DNA of 36,585 nucleotides from Lachnospiraceae bacterium. Its GTDB lineage: Bacteria; Bacillota; Clostridia; Lachnospirales; Lachnospiraceae. Below, in pieces: positions 1-7,312 of this stretch. The stretch lies in the NCBI GenBank assembly GCA_017543445.1, contig JAFYGB010000044.1, positions 1 through 36,585 on the forward strand, in the 5' to 3' direction. The translations under genes were made by a program, and so were the position numbers. Every line of letters starts with the position of its first letter. Within the stretch, counting starts at the first letter, position 1. The notes under the pieces were generated by a model. That model did no database searches. It was not told the origin of the DNA and was given only the letters and a program-made list of their open reading frames with translations.

Positions 1-148
1 ATAATGTAGCGGCAATACACTCCTGTTAAGTAGTCTGAGCTACAGAATAGCAATCAAAAGTCCACAGCATCTGAATGTATTATGGCACAGTATAAAAGAG
101 AAAGGAATGTATGATTTACTGCTTCGTAAATATCATACAAGGAATGGT

Positions 149-871
149 ATGAAGGTTGTGCGTCGCGGGTATTTACCCGAGTATGATAAGCTGTTTGCTG
201 CGGACGGGATCGCGCGGCTGCGTGAGGCGGCGGTCGATGCATGCTTTTTGCTGAACCGCGGCTACGGGATCAAACGTGCAACGATGATCGTGCAGGAGCA
301 TTACCAGCTGGCGGAGGTGCAGCGGCTGTGCCTGTCGCGGAGCCTGGCTTCGAACGCGGAGATCGCCGCGCGGAAGCAAAACGTTCGCAAGAAGAAGGAC
401 GTGAAGGGACAGACTGTTTACATCGACGGTTTCAATGCGGTCATTCCGATGGAATCGCTGGTGTCGTATTCGCCGGTCTTCAAGTGCATGGACGGGGCCA
501 TCCGCGATATGGCGAACCTGAAGGGCGCCTATAAGGTCATCGATAAGACCGAGCCAGCGATCCGCCTGATTCTTACACAGTTGGATAAATTGAAAGTGAA
601 GAAGGCAGTGTTCCATTTCGACCTGCCTGTGTCGAACTCCGGGCGGCTGAAGACGATGATAGGGAAGTTGTCCGCAGAATATAAGGTCGAGACGGAAGTC
701 TTCCTGATCGACGCATGTGATAAGTCATTCTACGGCCTGGAGAACGTGGTCTCCGGCGACAGTGTCGTGATCGACCACGCGAAGAGCTGGGTGCCGCTTT
801 ACACCTGGATCGTCGAAGACTACGCGAAAGAGCACGATGTGTGGTTGCTGGACTTCCGCAGGGGGCTGTGA
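149..871 (+). CDS. DUF434/DUF5616-type protein
   Basis: The N-terminal half (RRGYLPEYDKLF, then a helical segment ending in LAEVQRLCLSRSL) looks like the DUF434 family. The C-terminal half (VYIDGFNAVIPMESL, then VFHFDLPVSNSGRLKTMI and GDSVVIDHA) looks like the DUF5616 domain usually fused to it. No biochemical function is known to me; the Asp-rich strands (VYIDGFN, FHFDLP, IDAC) recall a nucleotide-binding or nuclease fold, but that is inference. I place the start at ATG 149, which has AAGGA five bases upstream and begins MKVVRRGYLP as family members do. An in-frame ATG at 107 would add 14 residues but its Shine-Dalgarno sequence directly abuts the codon. The stop overlaps the start of the next gene (TGATG), so the two are translationally coupled. 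Confidence 0.75.
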   Translation: MKVVRRGYLPEYDKLFAADGIARLREAAVDACFLLNRGYGIKRATMIVQEHYQLAEVQRLCLSRSLASNAEIAARKQNVRKKKDVKGQTVYIDGFNAVIPMESLVSYSPVFKCMDGAIRDMANLKGAYKVIDKTEPAIRLILTQLDKLKVKKAVFHFDLPVSNSGRLKTMIGKLSAEYKVETEVFLIDACDKSFYGLENVVSGDSVVIDHAKSWVPLYTWIVEDYAKEHDVWLLDFRRGL

Positions 872-1758
872 TGTTGCTGAATGATTATTTGAGGGCGGCC
901 TTCGGGTGTAAGGTCTATAAGATCTCGCTTTCGGCGCGGGTGACGTGTCCGAACCGGGACGGGACGCTGGGAACGGGCGGATGTATCTTCTGCTCGGAGG
1001 GCGGCTCGGGTGAGTTTGCGGCGTGCGCGCAGCTCGGAATCTCGGAGCAGATCGCGCAGGCGAAGGCGCGGGTGGTGGCGAAGGCCGGCCCCGACGCGAA
1101 GTACATCGCATACTTTCAGAGTTATACGAATACCTACGGAGATCCGAAGTATCTGGAGCGGATCTTTCGTGAGGCGATGGAGCCGGAGGAGATCGTGGCG
1201 CTGTCGGTCGGAACGCGGCCAGACTGTCTGCCGGAAGAGATCCTCGACATGCTGGAGCGGCTCAGCCGCATCAAGCCGGTCTGGGTGGAACTGGGGCTGC
1301 AGACGATCCACGAGCGAAGTGCGAAGTATATCCGGCGTGGATATGAACTTCCGGTGTACGATGATGCAGTACAGAAACTTCACGCACGCGGGATCCACGT
1401 TATCACGCACCTGATCCTGGGGCTTCCGGGTGAGTCGCACGAGGACATGAAGAAATCACTGGAACACGTGGTGAATGTCGGAAGCAACGGCGTGAAACTG
1501 CAGTTGCTGCATGTGCTGAAAGGTACCGATCTGGCGGAGGAATATGACGCCGGGAAGGTTCCTGTGATGGAGTTTGAAGAATATATAGACCTGCTGTGCG
1601 AGCTGGTCCCGCTCATTCCACATGAGATGGTGATCCACCGCCTGACCGGAGACGGCGATAAGAAGTTACTGATCGCGCCACTTTGGAGCGCAGATAAAAA
1701 GAGAGTATTAAACAAAGTGAACCAACGGGTACTGCCACTGGTCCACTTCGTTGATTGA
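871..1758 (+). CDS. TIGR01212-family radical SAM protein (YhcC/YtqA-like)
   Basis: This 295-residue protein has the family signature TCPNRDGTLGTGGCIFC, giving cluster ligands Cys26, Cys38 and Cys41 (C-x11-C-x2-C). It is followed by YFQSYTNTYGDP, VGTRPDCLPEEIL, WVELGLQTIHE, HLILGLPGES and KLQLLHVLKGTDL, the core strands of a radical SAM TIM barrel. The length matches the YhcC/YtqA family. The fold binds a 4Fe-4S cluster and cleaves S-adenosylmethionine reductively; the substrate of this subfamily is not settled to my knowledge. The ATG at 871 overlaps the upstream stop by one base. The longer open frame from GTG 841 would overlap the upstream gene by ten codons and has no advantage. Confidence 0.88.
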   Translation: MLLNDYLRAAFGCKVYKISLSARVTCPNRDGTLGTGGCIFCSEGGSGEFAACAQLGISEQIAQAKARVVAKAGPDAKYIAYFQSYTNTYGDPKYLERIFREAMEPEEIVALSVGTRPDCLPEEILDMLERLSRIKPVWVELGLQTIHERSAKYIRRGYELPVYDDAVQKLHARGIHVITHLILGLPGESHEDMKKSLEHVVNVGSNGVKLQLLHVLKGTDLAEEYDAGKVPVMEFEEYIDLLCELVPLIPHEMVIHRLTGDGDKKLLIAPLWSADKKRVLNKVNQRVLPLVHFVD

Positions 1759-1764
1759 TATTCA

Positions 1765-2052
1765 TTACGGGTATTGATCTACTTGAATAGTGATCTTATC
1801 GATGGAGCCGTTGAGGATATGGATGGATAAGTTCAATCCTCCGGAAGTGTCTTCGCCGAAACAACCATTGTATTCATCGATCATCGCCGAGTAGAATGTA
1901 TTGAAATCATCGGCAATGTATTCACGCTCGTGAGCGTAAGTATCGATATACTGATAATTTACTTTTTGCGCCAGGTGGGCTCTTGTAGTATAATTTGAGT
2001 AGAGACCATCGCCGGCGAGCGTCAGCAGTGGTTCGTTGGATGCGATGGACAT
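1765..2052 (-). CDS. hypothetical protein (95 aa), possibly a fragment
   Basis: A minus-strand frame of 95 residues with plausible coding composition (HEREYIADDFNTFYSAMIDE, then LNLSIHILNGSIDKITIQVD). It is acidic, has no signal peptide and no motif I recognise. GGAAGGGCGG lies a few bases before the ATG and an in-frame TAA lies just upstream, so it cannot extend far. It sits in a gap between well-packed + strand genes, next to another short fragment on the opposite strand, so it may be a leftover of a larger gene. Function unknown. Confidence 0.4.
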   Translation of the reverse strand: MSIASNEPLLTLAGDGLYSNYTTRAHLAQKVNYQYIDTYAHEREYIADDFNTFYSAMIDEYNGCFGEDTSGGLNLSIHILNGSIDKITIQVDQYP

Positions 2053-2191
2053 GATACCGCCCTTCCATTCGGCGGCTTACCTCGTCGATGGTCGAGAGAC
2101 AGTTATAAGTATTTCGTATGATCCGTCGACCAAAGCGTGGACGATGAAGATAACGAATAACATTCCGGGATCCGCTTACTACCAGAAGTGA
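2045..2191 (+). pseudogene. 48-codon C-terminal fragment of an unknown protein
   Basis: An open frame of 48 codons with protein-like sequence (AAYLVDGRETVISISYD, then AWTMKITNNIPGSAYYQK) ends in TGA. It has no convincing ribosome binding site, is preceded by an in-frame TAG at 2000, and reads like the last beta strands of an extracellular or lipoprotein domain. I interpret it as the tail of a gene whose front was lost. An alternative is chance, given how short it is. Confidence 0.28.
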
Positions 2192-2236
2192 TCATCCGAA
2201 ATTTGCTATTAAAATATCAAACAGGGGAGTAAAACT

Positions 2237-2932
2237 ATGACAGTCAGAGAAGCGATCAAAGCGCGCCATTCGGTGCGGCAATTTAAGGATATGGCGATCC
2301 GTGAGGAGGATCGGGCGGAACTTCAGGATCTGATCGAGGTGTGCAACCGCGAGAGCGGGTTGAACATCCAGTTGATCTTAGACGATCCGGAGTGTTTCAA
2401 CACATTGGCCGCGAAATACGGAAAGTTCAAAAACGCGAATAATTACGTGGCCCTCGTAGGACCGAAGGACATGGAGAACCTGGCGGAGAGCTGTGGGTAT
2501 TACGGACAGCGGATCGTGCTGGCGGCGCAGATGCTGGGCATGAACACCTGCTGGGTGGCTGGCTCGTACAGTAAGGGAAAATGCAAGGCGGACAGTGAAA
2601 AAGGCGAGAAGATCGTCTGCGTGATCGCGCTGGGATACGGTGAGACGCAGGGCAATGCGCATAAGACGAAGCCGATGAGCAAATTGTGCGACGTGCCGGA
2701 GGAGGACATGCCGGTTTGGTTTAAGAACGGCATGATCGGAGCCATGTTGGCGCCGACAGCGCTGAACCAACAGAGGTGGCGTGCGACACTGGACGGCGAG
2801 GAAGCGAAGCTCACGACGAAGAAGGGGCCGATGACGAAGATCGACCTGGGCATTGTGAAGTATAACTTCGAGGCGGCGTCCGGACATAAGGTGTGGGCCG
2901 CATCGGAAGCGGACACCGAGGAGAATGAATAA
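2237..2932 (+). CDS. nitroreductase-family protein (TM1586-like, PF14512 type)
   Basis: The start MTVREAIKARHSVRQFKD is the nitroreductase N-terminal FMN-contacting motif (xxRxSxRxF). It is followed by SCGYYGQRIVLAAQMLGMNTCWV, corresponding to the family helix, and VIALGYGET, corresponding to the late GYP/GYG strand. The C-terminal half repeats a degenerate nitroreductase half (MLAPTALNQQRWRATL), as in the monomeric TM_nitroreductase family, where one chain contains both pseudo-halves. It likely binds FMN and reduces quinones or nitro compounds with NAD(P)H; the true substrate is unknown. AGGGGAG lies before ATG 2237. The downstream phosphotransferase starts directly after its stop, so the two are probably cotranscribed. 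Confidence 0.8.
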   Translation: MTVREAIKARHSVRQFKDMAIREEDRAELQDLIEVCNRESGLNIQLILDDPECFNTLAAKYGKFKNANNYVALVGPKDMENLAESCGYYGQRIVLAAQMLGMNTCWVAGSYSKGKCKADSEKGEKIVCVIALGYGETQGNAHKTKPMSKLCDVPEEDMPVWFKNGMIGAMLAPTALNQQRWRATLDGEEAKLTTKKGPMTKIDLGIVKYNFEAASGHKVWAASEADTEENE

Positions 2933-2933
2933 C

Positions 2934-3728
2934 ATGAGAGAAATGCTTCTGCCGGCCGCGATCGAGCGGCTGGTCGAGGGGAAACCCTATAGCGTGGACG
3001 ACATCGGGAAGTCCGGCTCGCAGATCCGAATCTACGAGGACTACGTGCTGAAGATCGAGAAGTTCCGAGCGGAACGTGAAGACACGGTCCGCGTGATGCG
3101 CTGGCTGGAGGGAAAGCTCCCCGTGCCGAAGGTGCTGGCATACGAGGCGGAAGCGGAGTACCAGTACACGCTGATGAGCAGGGTGACCGGGAAGGTTTTG
3201 TGCGACGAATATTATCTGGAGCATCCGAAGGAGCTGCTGGCTCTGGCGGCGGAGGCACTCCGCATGCTGTGGAACGTGGACGTGAAAGATTGCCCGCGGA
3301 TGCGGGACCTGGACACGGAACTGCGCGAGGCGAAATACCGCGTGGAGCAGGGGCTGGTCGACATAAGCGACGCCGAACCGACCACGTTCGGGCCCGATGG
3401 ATTTGCGGATCCTGAGGCATTACTGGCGTGGCTGGAGGAGAATCGGCCGACGCCCGAACCGGTACTGTCGCACGGGGATTTCTGCCTGCCGAACATCCTG
3501 GTGGAAGACGGGAAGATCTGCGGATTTATCGACCTCGGGGACACGGGGATCGCCGACAAATGGCGCGACATTTCCCTCTGTTACCGAAGTTTGAAGCATA
3601 ATTTCGACGGGACCTTCGGCGGTAAGGTGTACCCGGATTTCGATCCGGACATGCTCTTTGACGCGCTGGGGATCGAGCCGAACTGGGAGAAACTGAATTA
3701 TTACATCTTGCTGGACGAATTGTTTTAG
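2934..3728 (+). CDS. aminoglycoside O-phosphotransferase, APH(3')-like
   Basis: This protein is 264 residues, the classical APH(3') length, and ends YYILLDELF like APH(3')-IIIa. Catalytic residues are visible: the ATP-binding lysine in VLKIEK (K40), the Brenner-type loop LSHGDFCLPN with catalytic Asp182 and Asn187, and the metal-binding Asp200 in GFIDLGDTGIADKWRDI. The family phosphorylates the 3'-hydroxyl of kanamycin/neomycin-type aminoglycosides; divergent chromosomal members may have other small-molecule substrates. I prefer ATG 2934 over ATG 2925 because GAGGAG at 2918-2923 is ten bases upstream of 2934 but only one base from 2925. No mobile element is adjacent, so it looks like a resident chromosomal gene. 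Substrate is inferred, not shown. Confidence 0.85.
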   Translation: MREMLLPAAIERLVEGKPYSVDDIGKSGSQIRIYEDYVLKIEKFRAEREDTVRVMRWLEGKLPVPKVLAYEAEAEYQYTLMSRVTGKVLCDEYYLEHPKELLALAAEALRMLWNVDVKDCPRMRDLDTELREAKYRVEQGLVDISDAEPTTFGPDGFADPEALLAWLEENRPTPEPVLSHGDFCLPNILVEDGKICGFIDLGDTGIADKWRDISLCYRSLKHNFDGTFGGKVYPDFDPDMLFDALGIEPNWEKLNYYILLDELF

Positions 3729-3770
3729 AGGGGTCGGCGCGGAATGCGCGGGCGGCCGGAAGGGAGCGCT

Positions 3771-3983
3771 ATGTTTGGTAAGAAGAAAAAAGTGAAGAAG
3801 ACCTACGACCGCGAGAATAAGCGGCCGGTGCTGCGCTGCAGTATCTGCAACGGCGAGCAGGTCGCGGGGTTTAAGGACATCCACACCGGGGATTTCGAGG
3901 AGATCGGTTTGATCCGCAGCCCTGAGGAACTGAAGGAATTCATGGAGATGTACGACATCACCGAGATAAAGAAAGAATATTGA
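3771..3983 (+). CDS. small conserved protein with a CxxC pair (70 aa)
   Basis: Starts MFGKKKKVKKTYD, then RPVLRCSICNGEQVAGF and an acidic helical tail ending IKKEY. This is a small protein I have seen in many Clostridia, often labelled 'aspartate dehydrogenase' in databases, a name nothing in 70 residues can support. The single CSIC pair could take part in metal binding in a dimer. ATG 3771 has GGAAGGGAG immediately upstream and is preferred to ATG 3744, which lacks a site. Function unknown. Confidence 0.65.
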   Translation: MFGKKKKVKKTYDRENKRPVLRCSICNGEQVAGFKDIHTGDFEEIGLIRSPEELKEFMEMYDITEIKKEY

Positions 3984-4000
3984 CCATATAGGGAGAGGGC

Positions 4001-4279
4001 ATGAGAAACCGATATTTGGATGAGGCAGCGATCCATATGCTGCAATGTGTGCATGATTTTCGGCGCGGTATGCGTGTGTGTGCGCGGCGGGATGACGGGC
4101 GCATCGACGGGCACGAGGCACGGACGATCCGCAGTATGGAACGCACGGCGAGCCGACTGCAGCGGAAACTGGAGCGCTACTTGGGAAAGAAACTGGTAGA
4201 AATGGATGGAGGGCTTTTGGAAAACGAAAAGCCGGAAGAACTGAGAAATGAAGAAACGGATATTACAAAGGAAGCATAA
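4001..4279 (+). CDS. hypothetical protein (92 aa)
   Basis: A small, charged, probably helical protein (MERTASRLQRKLERYLGKKL is a likely amphipathic helix) with no membrane segment, signal peptide or recognisable domain. GGGAGAGGG precedes ATG 4001 at normal spacing. Its last 32 bases overlap the start of the downstream lipoprotein gene in another frame, suggesting coupled translation. I do not recognise the family. Confidence 0.55.
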   Translation: MRNRYLDEAAIHMLQCVHDFRRGMRVCARRDDGRIDGHEARTIRSMERTASRLQRKLERYLGKKLVEMDGGLLENEKPEELRNEETDITKEA

Positions 4280-5309
4280 AGTCGGGGCGCTTTTGTTGTG
4301 CCTGGCCCTTTCGTGCGCGGCATGCGAGATGGAGCCGGAACAGGAGACCACGGCGGGCAATGTGGCACAGGCCACGACCGTTGCGCAGACCACAACAGCG
4401 GTGGAGACTGCGACTGCGGTAGAAAAAACAACTGCGGTAGAGACGACTGCGGTAGAGCCTACGACCGTTGCAGAGCCTACGACGGCTGAGGTTACAACGG
4501 CGGCTCCAGAGACAACGGAAGCTCCCACGCAGGAGTACATTTCCCCTTATAACGAAGAATACGGTTCGGCCGGGACATTGTCCGGAACGACCGTCGTAGT
4601 GTCCATCGTGACGAATGATCAGAACACACACTGGGGATTTACAAATGGTGGAGACGCCAACGCGGAGAACGACCGTGCGACGCTGATGAAGCAGAAGAGT
4701 TATCTGCTCGCGGGCTGCGAATGGCTGAGCGATCAGGCGACTTCGTATGGTAAAAAAGCTGATTTCATCACGGACTGGGAGGCATACCCGGATCTTTACT
4801 ATGAGTATAATACCACGGAGGAACTGGTCCGCTTTGACGGCGCTAAGTACCACGTTCAGAAGGATTATATCCTCGAAACCATTCCCTCGAATGAATTGAA
4901 AAAGAAGTACAGAGCGGATAATATCATCTATGTGTTCTATTTCAACACGCCTGCGGAAAATGACGTAAATCCGTGGTCGCTCTCTATGACCGCGGATCCG
5001 ATCTGTGACCGCGAATTGATCAATGTGTATACGAAGTTTAAAGGCTTTAACACGATGCCGTGTACGTATGCCCATGAGATGATGCACTGCTTCGGCGCGT
5101 ATGACCTCTACTATGCGAATAAGGGAATACCGCAAGAGTATGTTGATTATCTGACGGAAACCAATAGTCAGGACATCATGTATCGAGTCTACGATAGTGA
5201 AAAGTTCTACGTGAACATGAGCGAACTGGATGCATATTACATTGGCCTCACGGATTCTTGTGAGGATGTAGTGACCTGGAACCTGGCGAGCGCCGCAAGG
5301 TTCCGGTAG
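4248..5309 (+). CDS. lipoprotein with zinc metallopeptidase motif HExxHxxGxxD
   Basis: The N-terminus (MKKRILQRKHKVGALLLCLA, then LSCAAC) is a type II signal peptide with the lipidated cysteine at residue 26. A Thr/Ala/Glu-rich linker made of repeated 'VETTAVEPTT'-like units follows to about residue 98. The folded domain carries HEMMHCFGAYDLYY (H276, E277, H280, then Gly and Asp), matching the metzincin-style zinc site HExxHxxGxxD. It is therefore probably a surface-anchored zinc endopeptidase; the family is not one I can name and its substrate is unknown. It ends just before a strong terminator, closing the transcription unit. The linker style matches the barnase lipoprotein at 32123. Confidence 0.7.
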   Translation: MKKRILQRKHKVGALLLCLALSCAACEMEPEQETTAGNVAQATTVAQTTTAVETATAVEKTTAVETTAVEPTTVAEPTTAEVTTAAPETTEAPTQEYISPYNEEYGSAGTLSGTTVVVSIVTNDQNTHWGFTNGGDANAENDRATLMKQKSYLLAGCEWLSDQATSYGKKADFITDWEAYPDLYYEYNTTEELVRFDGAKYHVQKDYILETIPSNELKKKYRADNIIYVFYFNTPAENDVNPWSLSMTADPICDRELINVYTKFKGFNTMPCTYAHEMMHCFGAYDLYYANKGIPQEYVDYLTETNSQDIMYRVYDSEKFYVNMSELDAYYIGLTDSCEDVVTWNLASAARFR

Positions 5310-5333
5310 AAGAAACATGAAATATCGAAATAC

Positions 5334-5375
5334 AAAGGATCGTTCCGGGAAACCGGCCCGATCCTTTGCTTTTTT
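5334..5375 (+). terminator. intrinsic terminator after the metallopeptidase gene
   Basis: A nine-base stem AAAGGATCG / CGATCCTTT (5334-5342 with 5359-5367) holds an inner CCGG/CCGG stem and is followed by six T at 5370-5375. It separates + strand genes from the minus-strand island. Confidence 0.85.
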
Positions 5376-5383
5376 GATATGAG

Positions 5384-5950
5384 TTATTTAAGGGTTATTA
5401 TCTCTCGAGTGCATTCTCCGCGGTGGTCATCATACCATGACTCCTCAAATTCTCCTGTGGGAGTAAATTGGTCAATTAAATTGTAGCCTTTACGAACATA
5501 GATATCTTCTGAAAACCAGATATTTTTTTCAAAGGATAGTTCATGGCCGTCCTCGAATTTGAATATGATTCCACGGGTCAGAAGAACTTCGTATGTTTGC
5601 GCACCGTTTACAAACAGTTTTTGTCTCTCATTTACTACACATATTTCGGAGATTACCGCATGCACCGACGTTTCGATCATCTGTTGATTTTGGACCAACG
5701 AATGAATGTCTGAAAAAGATTGGGCACATATCTTGAAAACAGCGACATCTTCGGGAACTCCAAAGTAATCCATAACACTTACGAGATTAGTAAACGCGTA
5801 TGATTCATCTTCAAGAACGATACCTACAATTCCGTAAACGGATGGAGAGAAAAGAAAAGGATCGCATATGTATTTGAGCAGTTTCTTTCCCACCATTGAT
5901 TGAATCTCTGCCATGTCAGAGGCAGAAAACCGAATATCGATTATTTTCAT
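5384..5950 (-). CDS. hypothetical protein (188 aa), candidate immunity protein
   Basis: A soluble acidic protein (MKIIDIRFSASDMAEIQSM at the start, EESWYDDHRGECTREII at the end) with alternating strands, no signal peptide and no membrane segment. I do not recognise the family. Its ATG overlaps the stop of the upstream 127-residue toxin-like gene (ATGA), the tight coupling common for toxin and immunity pairs; the immunity role is inferred from position only. Codon use is AT-richer than the + strand genes, as for its two minus-strand neighbours, suggesting acquisition together. It is the last gene of the three. Confidence 0.6.
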   Translation of the reverse strand: MKIIDIRFSASDMAEIQSMVGKKLLKYICDPFLFSPSVYGIVGIVLEDESYAFTNLVSVMDYFGVPEDVAVFKICAQSFSDIHSLVQNQQMIETSVHAVISEICVVNERQKLFVNGAQTYEVLLTRGIIFKFEDGHELSFEKNIWFSEDIYVRKGYNLIDQFTPTGEFEESWYDDHRGECTREIITLK

Positions 5951-6330
5951 TTATTTGTCCTCCTGCACAAAATGTATTTTTGGCTTTTAATACCTCCAGT
6001 GTGCGTGCTCGACGTGATGTTTATATCTACAACGGGCGTTCCATCTGAATGTGATACTTTTCTCATGGTTATCACAGTCCCATCAGCCATTCGAGTAATA
6101 GCCATATTATCGCTTATGATTTTTTCTACGCCTCCAAAGGCAATTTTATCATAGAAATCTTTGGCGGCTTGAAGACTCGAGGCACTTGTGATGTTCCTGG
6201 TGCGGTTATTACCATGAACACTGTTTTCGCCGAAGTATCCGTTATTGCAACCATATTTCTGGGCAGCAAGCAATAGATTTTGTCCGATGCTTCGATAATA
6301 TTTAGAATTTCCTTTATACGATGTTCCCAT
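5947..6330 (-). CDS. small protein resembling a detached polymorphic-toxin C-terminus (127 aa)
   Basis: The sequence (NNGYFGENSVHGNNRTRNI, AAKDFYDKIAFGGVEKII, NMAITRMADGTVITMRKVS, DGTPVVDINITSS, GGIKSQKY) resembles, from memory, compact C-terminal modules of secreted polymorphic toxins and phage-related proteins, here without any N-terminal delivery region. I cannot name the Pfam family. ATG 6330 lies one base after the DUF4417 stop, with GAAAGGA eleven bases upstream, so it is preferred over the longer open frame from 6411, which would overlap DUF4417 by 80 bases. The stop overlaps the next start. Whether it is a toxin, an RNA-binding factor or a phage remnant is open. Confidence 0.6.
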   Translation of the reverse strand: MGTSYKGNSKYYRSIGQNLLLAAQKYGCNNGYFGENSVHGNNRTRNITSASSLQAAKDFYDKIAFGGVEKIISDNMAITRMADGTVITMRKVSHSDGTPVVDINITSSTHTGGIKSQKYILCRRTNK

Positions 6331-6331
6331 A

Positions 6332-6991
6332 TCAGTCACCATCCTTTCGATGGGTACGTTCAAACTGACTGGCGTATCTGTGAAATTCAACCTGGTTAAG
6401 GTATTCGCCAAATATGTTATCAGGCATATAACCGTGGACTAGAACGGTTTTTGGCTGAAGCGCATCCAACATGGCTTCGAGACCAGTTTTGAACATTCTA
6501 CGTTCTTCTCTGGATGTGATACACCCGTGTGTGCTTACAGAAACCATAGACCCTTTAGGCACACCCAGAAAACAGTAATCAAAACTGCGTTCATCACTCC
6601 AGCGAATGTTGGGAATGACTGGAATTCCATTCTTTTGAAGATAGAAGCCGACAGCTCTGTTCATGTAGGTGTTGGCTTGTTGTAAGCATGGAGATTGACC
6701 AATCATTAGAGTACAATCTGGAGTAATGACGCCATCGTATTGTTTAAGGAGATCGAGATATTGGTCGGTTGCAGTAAGCACTCTGGAAAACTCTCGGTCG
6801 TGCATATAAAAGTGAATATACTGACGCTTGTTGGGGCATTTTCGTGCCATTGAAAAAGGAATCATGTCCCGAGGGACTTGAGCATTTCTCAGATCCATTA
6901 ACATTGGGATTCCGGGCTCGCCAACAAAAGTTGCATCAATTGTTAAATGATCTTGGAAACCATCATCAAAGATGGTTTTTCTTTTCCTCAT
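6332..6991 (-). CDS. DUF4417 domain-containing protein
   Basis: Strong match by eye to DUF4417: GFQDHLTIDATFVGEPG, PMLMDLRNAQVPRDMIPFS, ARKCPNKRQYIHFYMHDREF, YDGVITPDCTLMIGQSPCLQ, NGIPVIPNIRWSDERSFDY and VSTHGC. The family is about 200-230 residues and is scattered across Firmicutes, commonly in mobile or accessory regions; no activity is established to my knowledge. The conserved Asp, Cys and His residues suggest an enzyme (inference). GAGG precedes the ATG. It is the first gene of a coupled three-gene minus-strand set whose AT-rich composition differs from the flanking genes. Confidence 0.85.
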   Translation of the reverse strand: MRKRKTIFDDGFQDHLTIDATFVGEPGIPMLMDLRNAQVPRDMIPFSMARKCPNKRQYIHFYMHDREFSRVLTATDQYLDLLKQYDGVITPDCTLMIGQSPCLQQANTYMNRAVGFYLQKNGIPVIPNIRWSDERSFDYCFLGVPKGSMVSVSTHGCITSREERRMFKTGLEAMLDALQPKTVLVHGYMPDNIFGEYLNQVEFHRYASQFERTHRKDGD

Positions 6992-7113
6992 AGAAAGGCC
7001 TCGCTTTCATAAGTGGAAATATATAGATCCACTTGCGCATAAAACAGGACAATGAGCGCCATTATAATTTATTTTGCCCTGAGTTTTATGTCTCCGAGGT
7101 CTCTCTTAGCAAT

Positions 7114-7239
7114 TTACCAGATCACGAACAGAGATATTCGAAAACGTTTTTTAATCAGCCAATGAATAAAAAGAAAACATTGACTTATTCACTGAATATC
7201 GCTATACTGTGATTACCAGATCACGAATAGAGATATTCG
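7114..7239. repeat. pair of 27-bp direct repeats, one inside the antisense RNA
   Basis: Two 27-base copies beginning TTACCAGATCACGAA and ending AGAGATATTCG lie at 7114-7140 and 7213-7239, differing at one base and starting 99 bases apart. The second copy starts four bases after a good -10 box and forms the 5' part of the small RNA below. The first has no matching promoter upstream and may be a duplicated remnant or an interaction site. Confidence 0.8.
7180..7208 (+). promoter_or_regulatory. sigma70-type promoter for the small antisense RNA
   Basis: TTGACT (7180-7185), a 17-base spacer and TATACT (7203-7208) lie directly before the second 27-base repeat. No + strand gene follows before a terminator at about 7280, so the product is a short RNA. 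Confidence 0.75.
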
Positions 7240-7281
7240 GAGATAAGCCGCCTTGATTGTGCAATCAATCATTGCGGCTTT
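7214..7281 (+). ncRNA. short antisense RNA, candidate type I antitoxin
   Basis: A transcript starting after the promoter at 7180-7208 would run through the 27-base repeat and stop at a hairpin with outer stem AAGCCGC/GCGGCTT and inner stem TTGATTG/CAATCAA followed by TTTTTC (ending about 7281). It is convergent with, and overlaps, the 3' part of the minus-strand toxin-like message, the arrangement seen in Fst/Hol_Tox-type type I systems. Length is about 65-70 nt. The antitoxin role is inferred. Confidence 0.55.
7244..7281 (+). terminator. intrinsic terminator shared by the convergent RNAs
   Basis: Stem AAGCCGC / GCGGCTT enclosing TTGATTG/CAATCAA with a T-rich tail on the + strand. On the minus strand the same hairpin follows the mini-ORF immediately. 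Confidence 0.75.
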
Positions 7282-7312
7282 TTCTTTTGAAGTTAAGAAC
7301 AATCATATACAT
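7265..7312 (-). pseudogene. reduced Hol_Tox-like toxin reading frame (13-15 codons)
   Basis: On the minus strand AAGAAAGGTGGTGATGT, a strong ribosome binding site, is followed by a reading frame from ATG 7312 or ATG 7306 encoding (MY)MIVLNFKRKSRND and then TGA. From memory, intact members of this type I toxin class (putative holin-like toxins, PF16935) encode about 25-35 residues with a transmembrane helix and a basic tail. Here only a few hydrophobic residues and the basic tail remain, so I read it as an internally deleted toxin. The leader and promoter upstream are intact. A leader-peptide role is the alternative. Confidence 0.5.

Noticed and set aside
3744-3983. Aspartate dehydrogenase annotation for the 70-residue protein
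   Set aside because: This is a name I recall from databases; a 70-residue CxxC protein has no dehydrogenase fold.
4263-5318. 351-residue minus-strand frame opposite the metallopeptidase lipoprotein
   Set aside because: Shadow frame; the + strand product has a signal peptide, lipobox and zinc motif, whereas this has none.
7114-7239. 27-bp repeats as a CRISPR or type III toxin-antitoxin antitoxin array
   Set aside because: Only two copies, one lying outside the RNA, and no ToxN-like gene follows.
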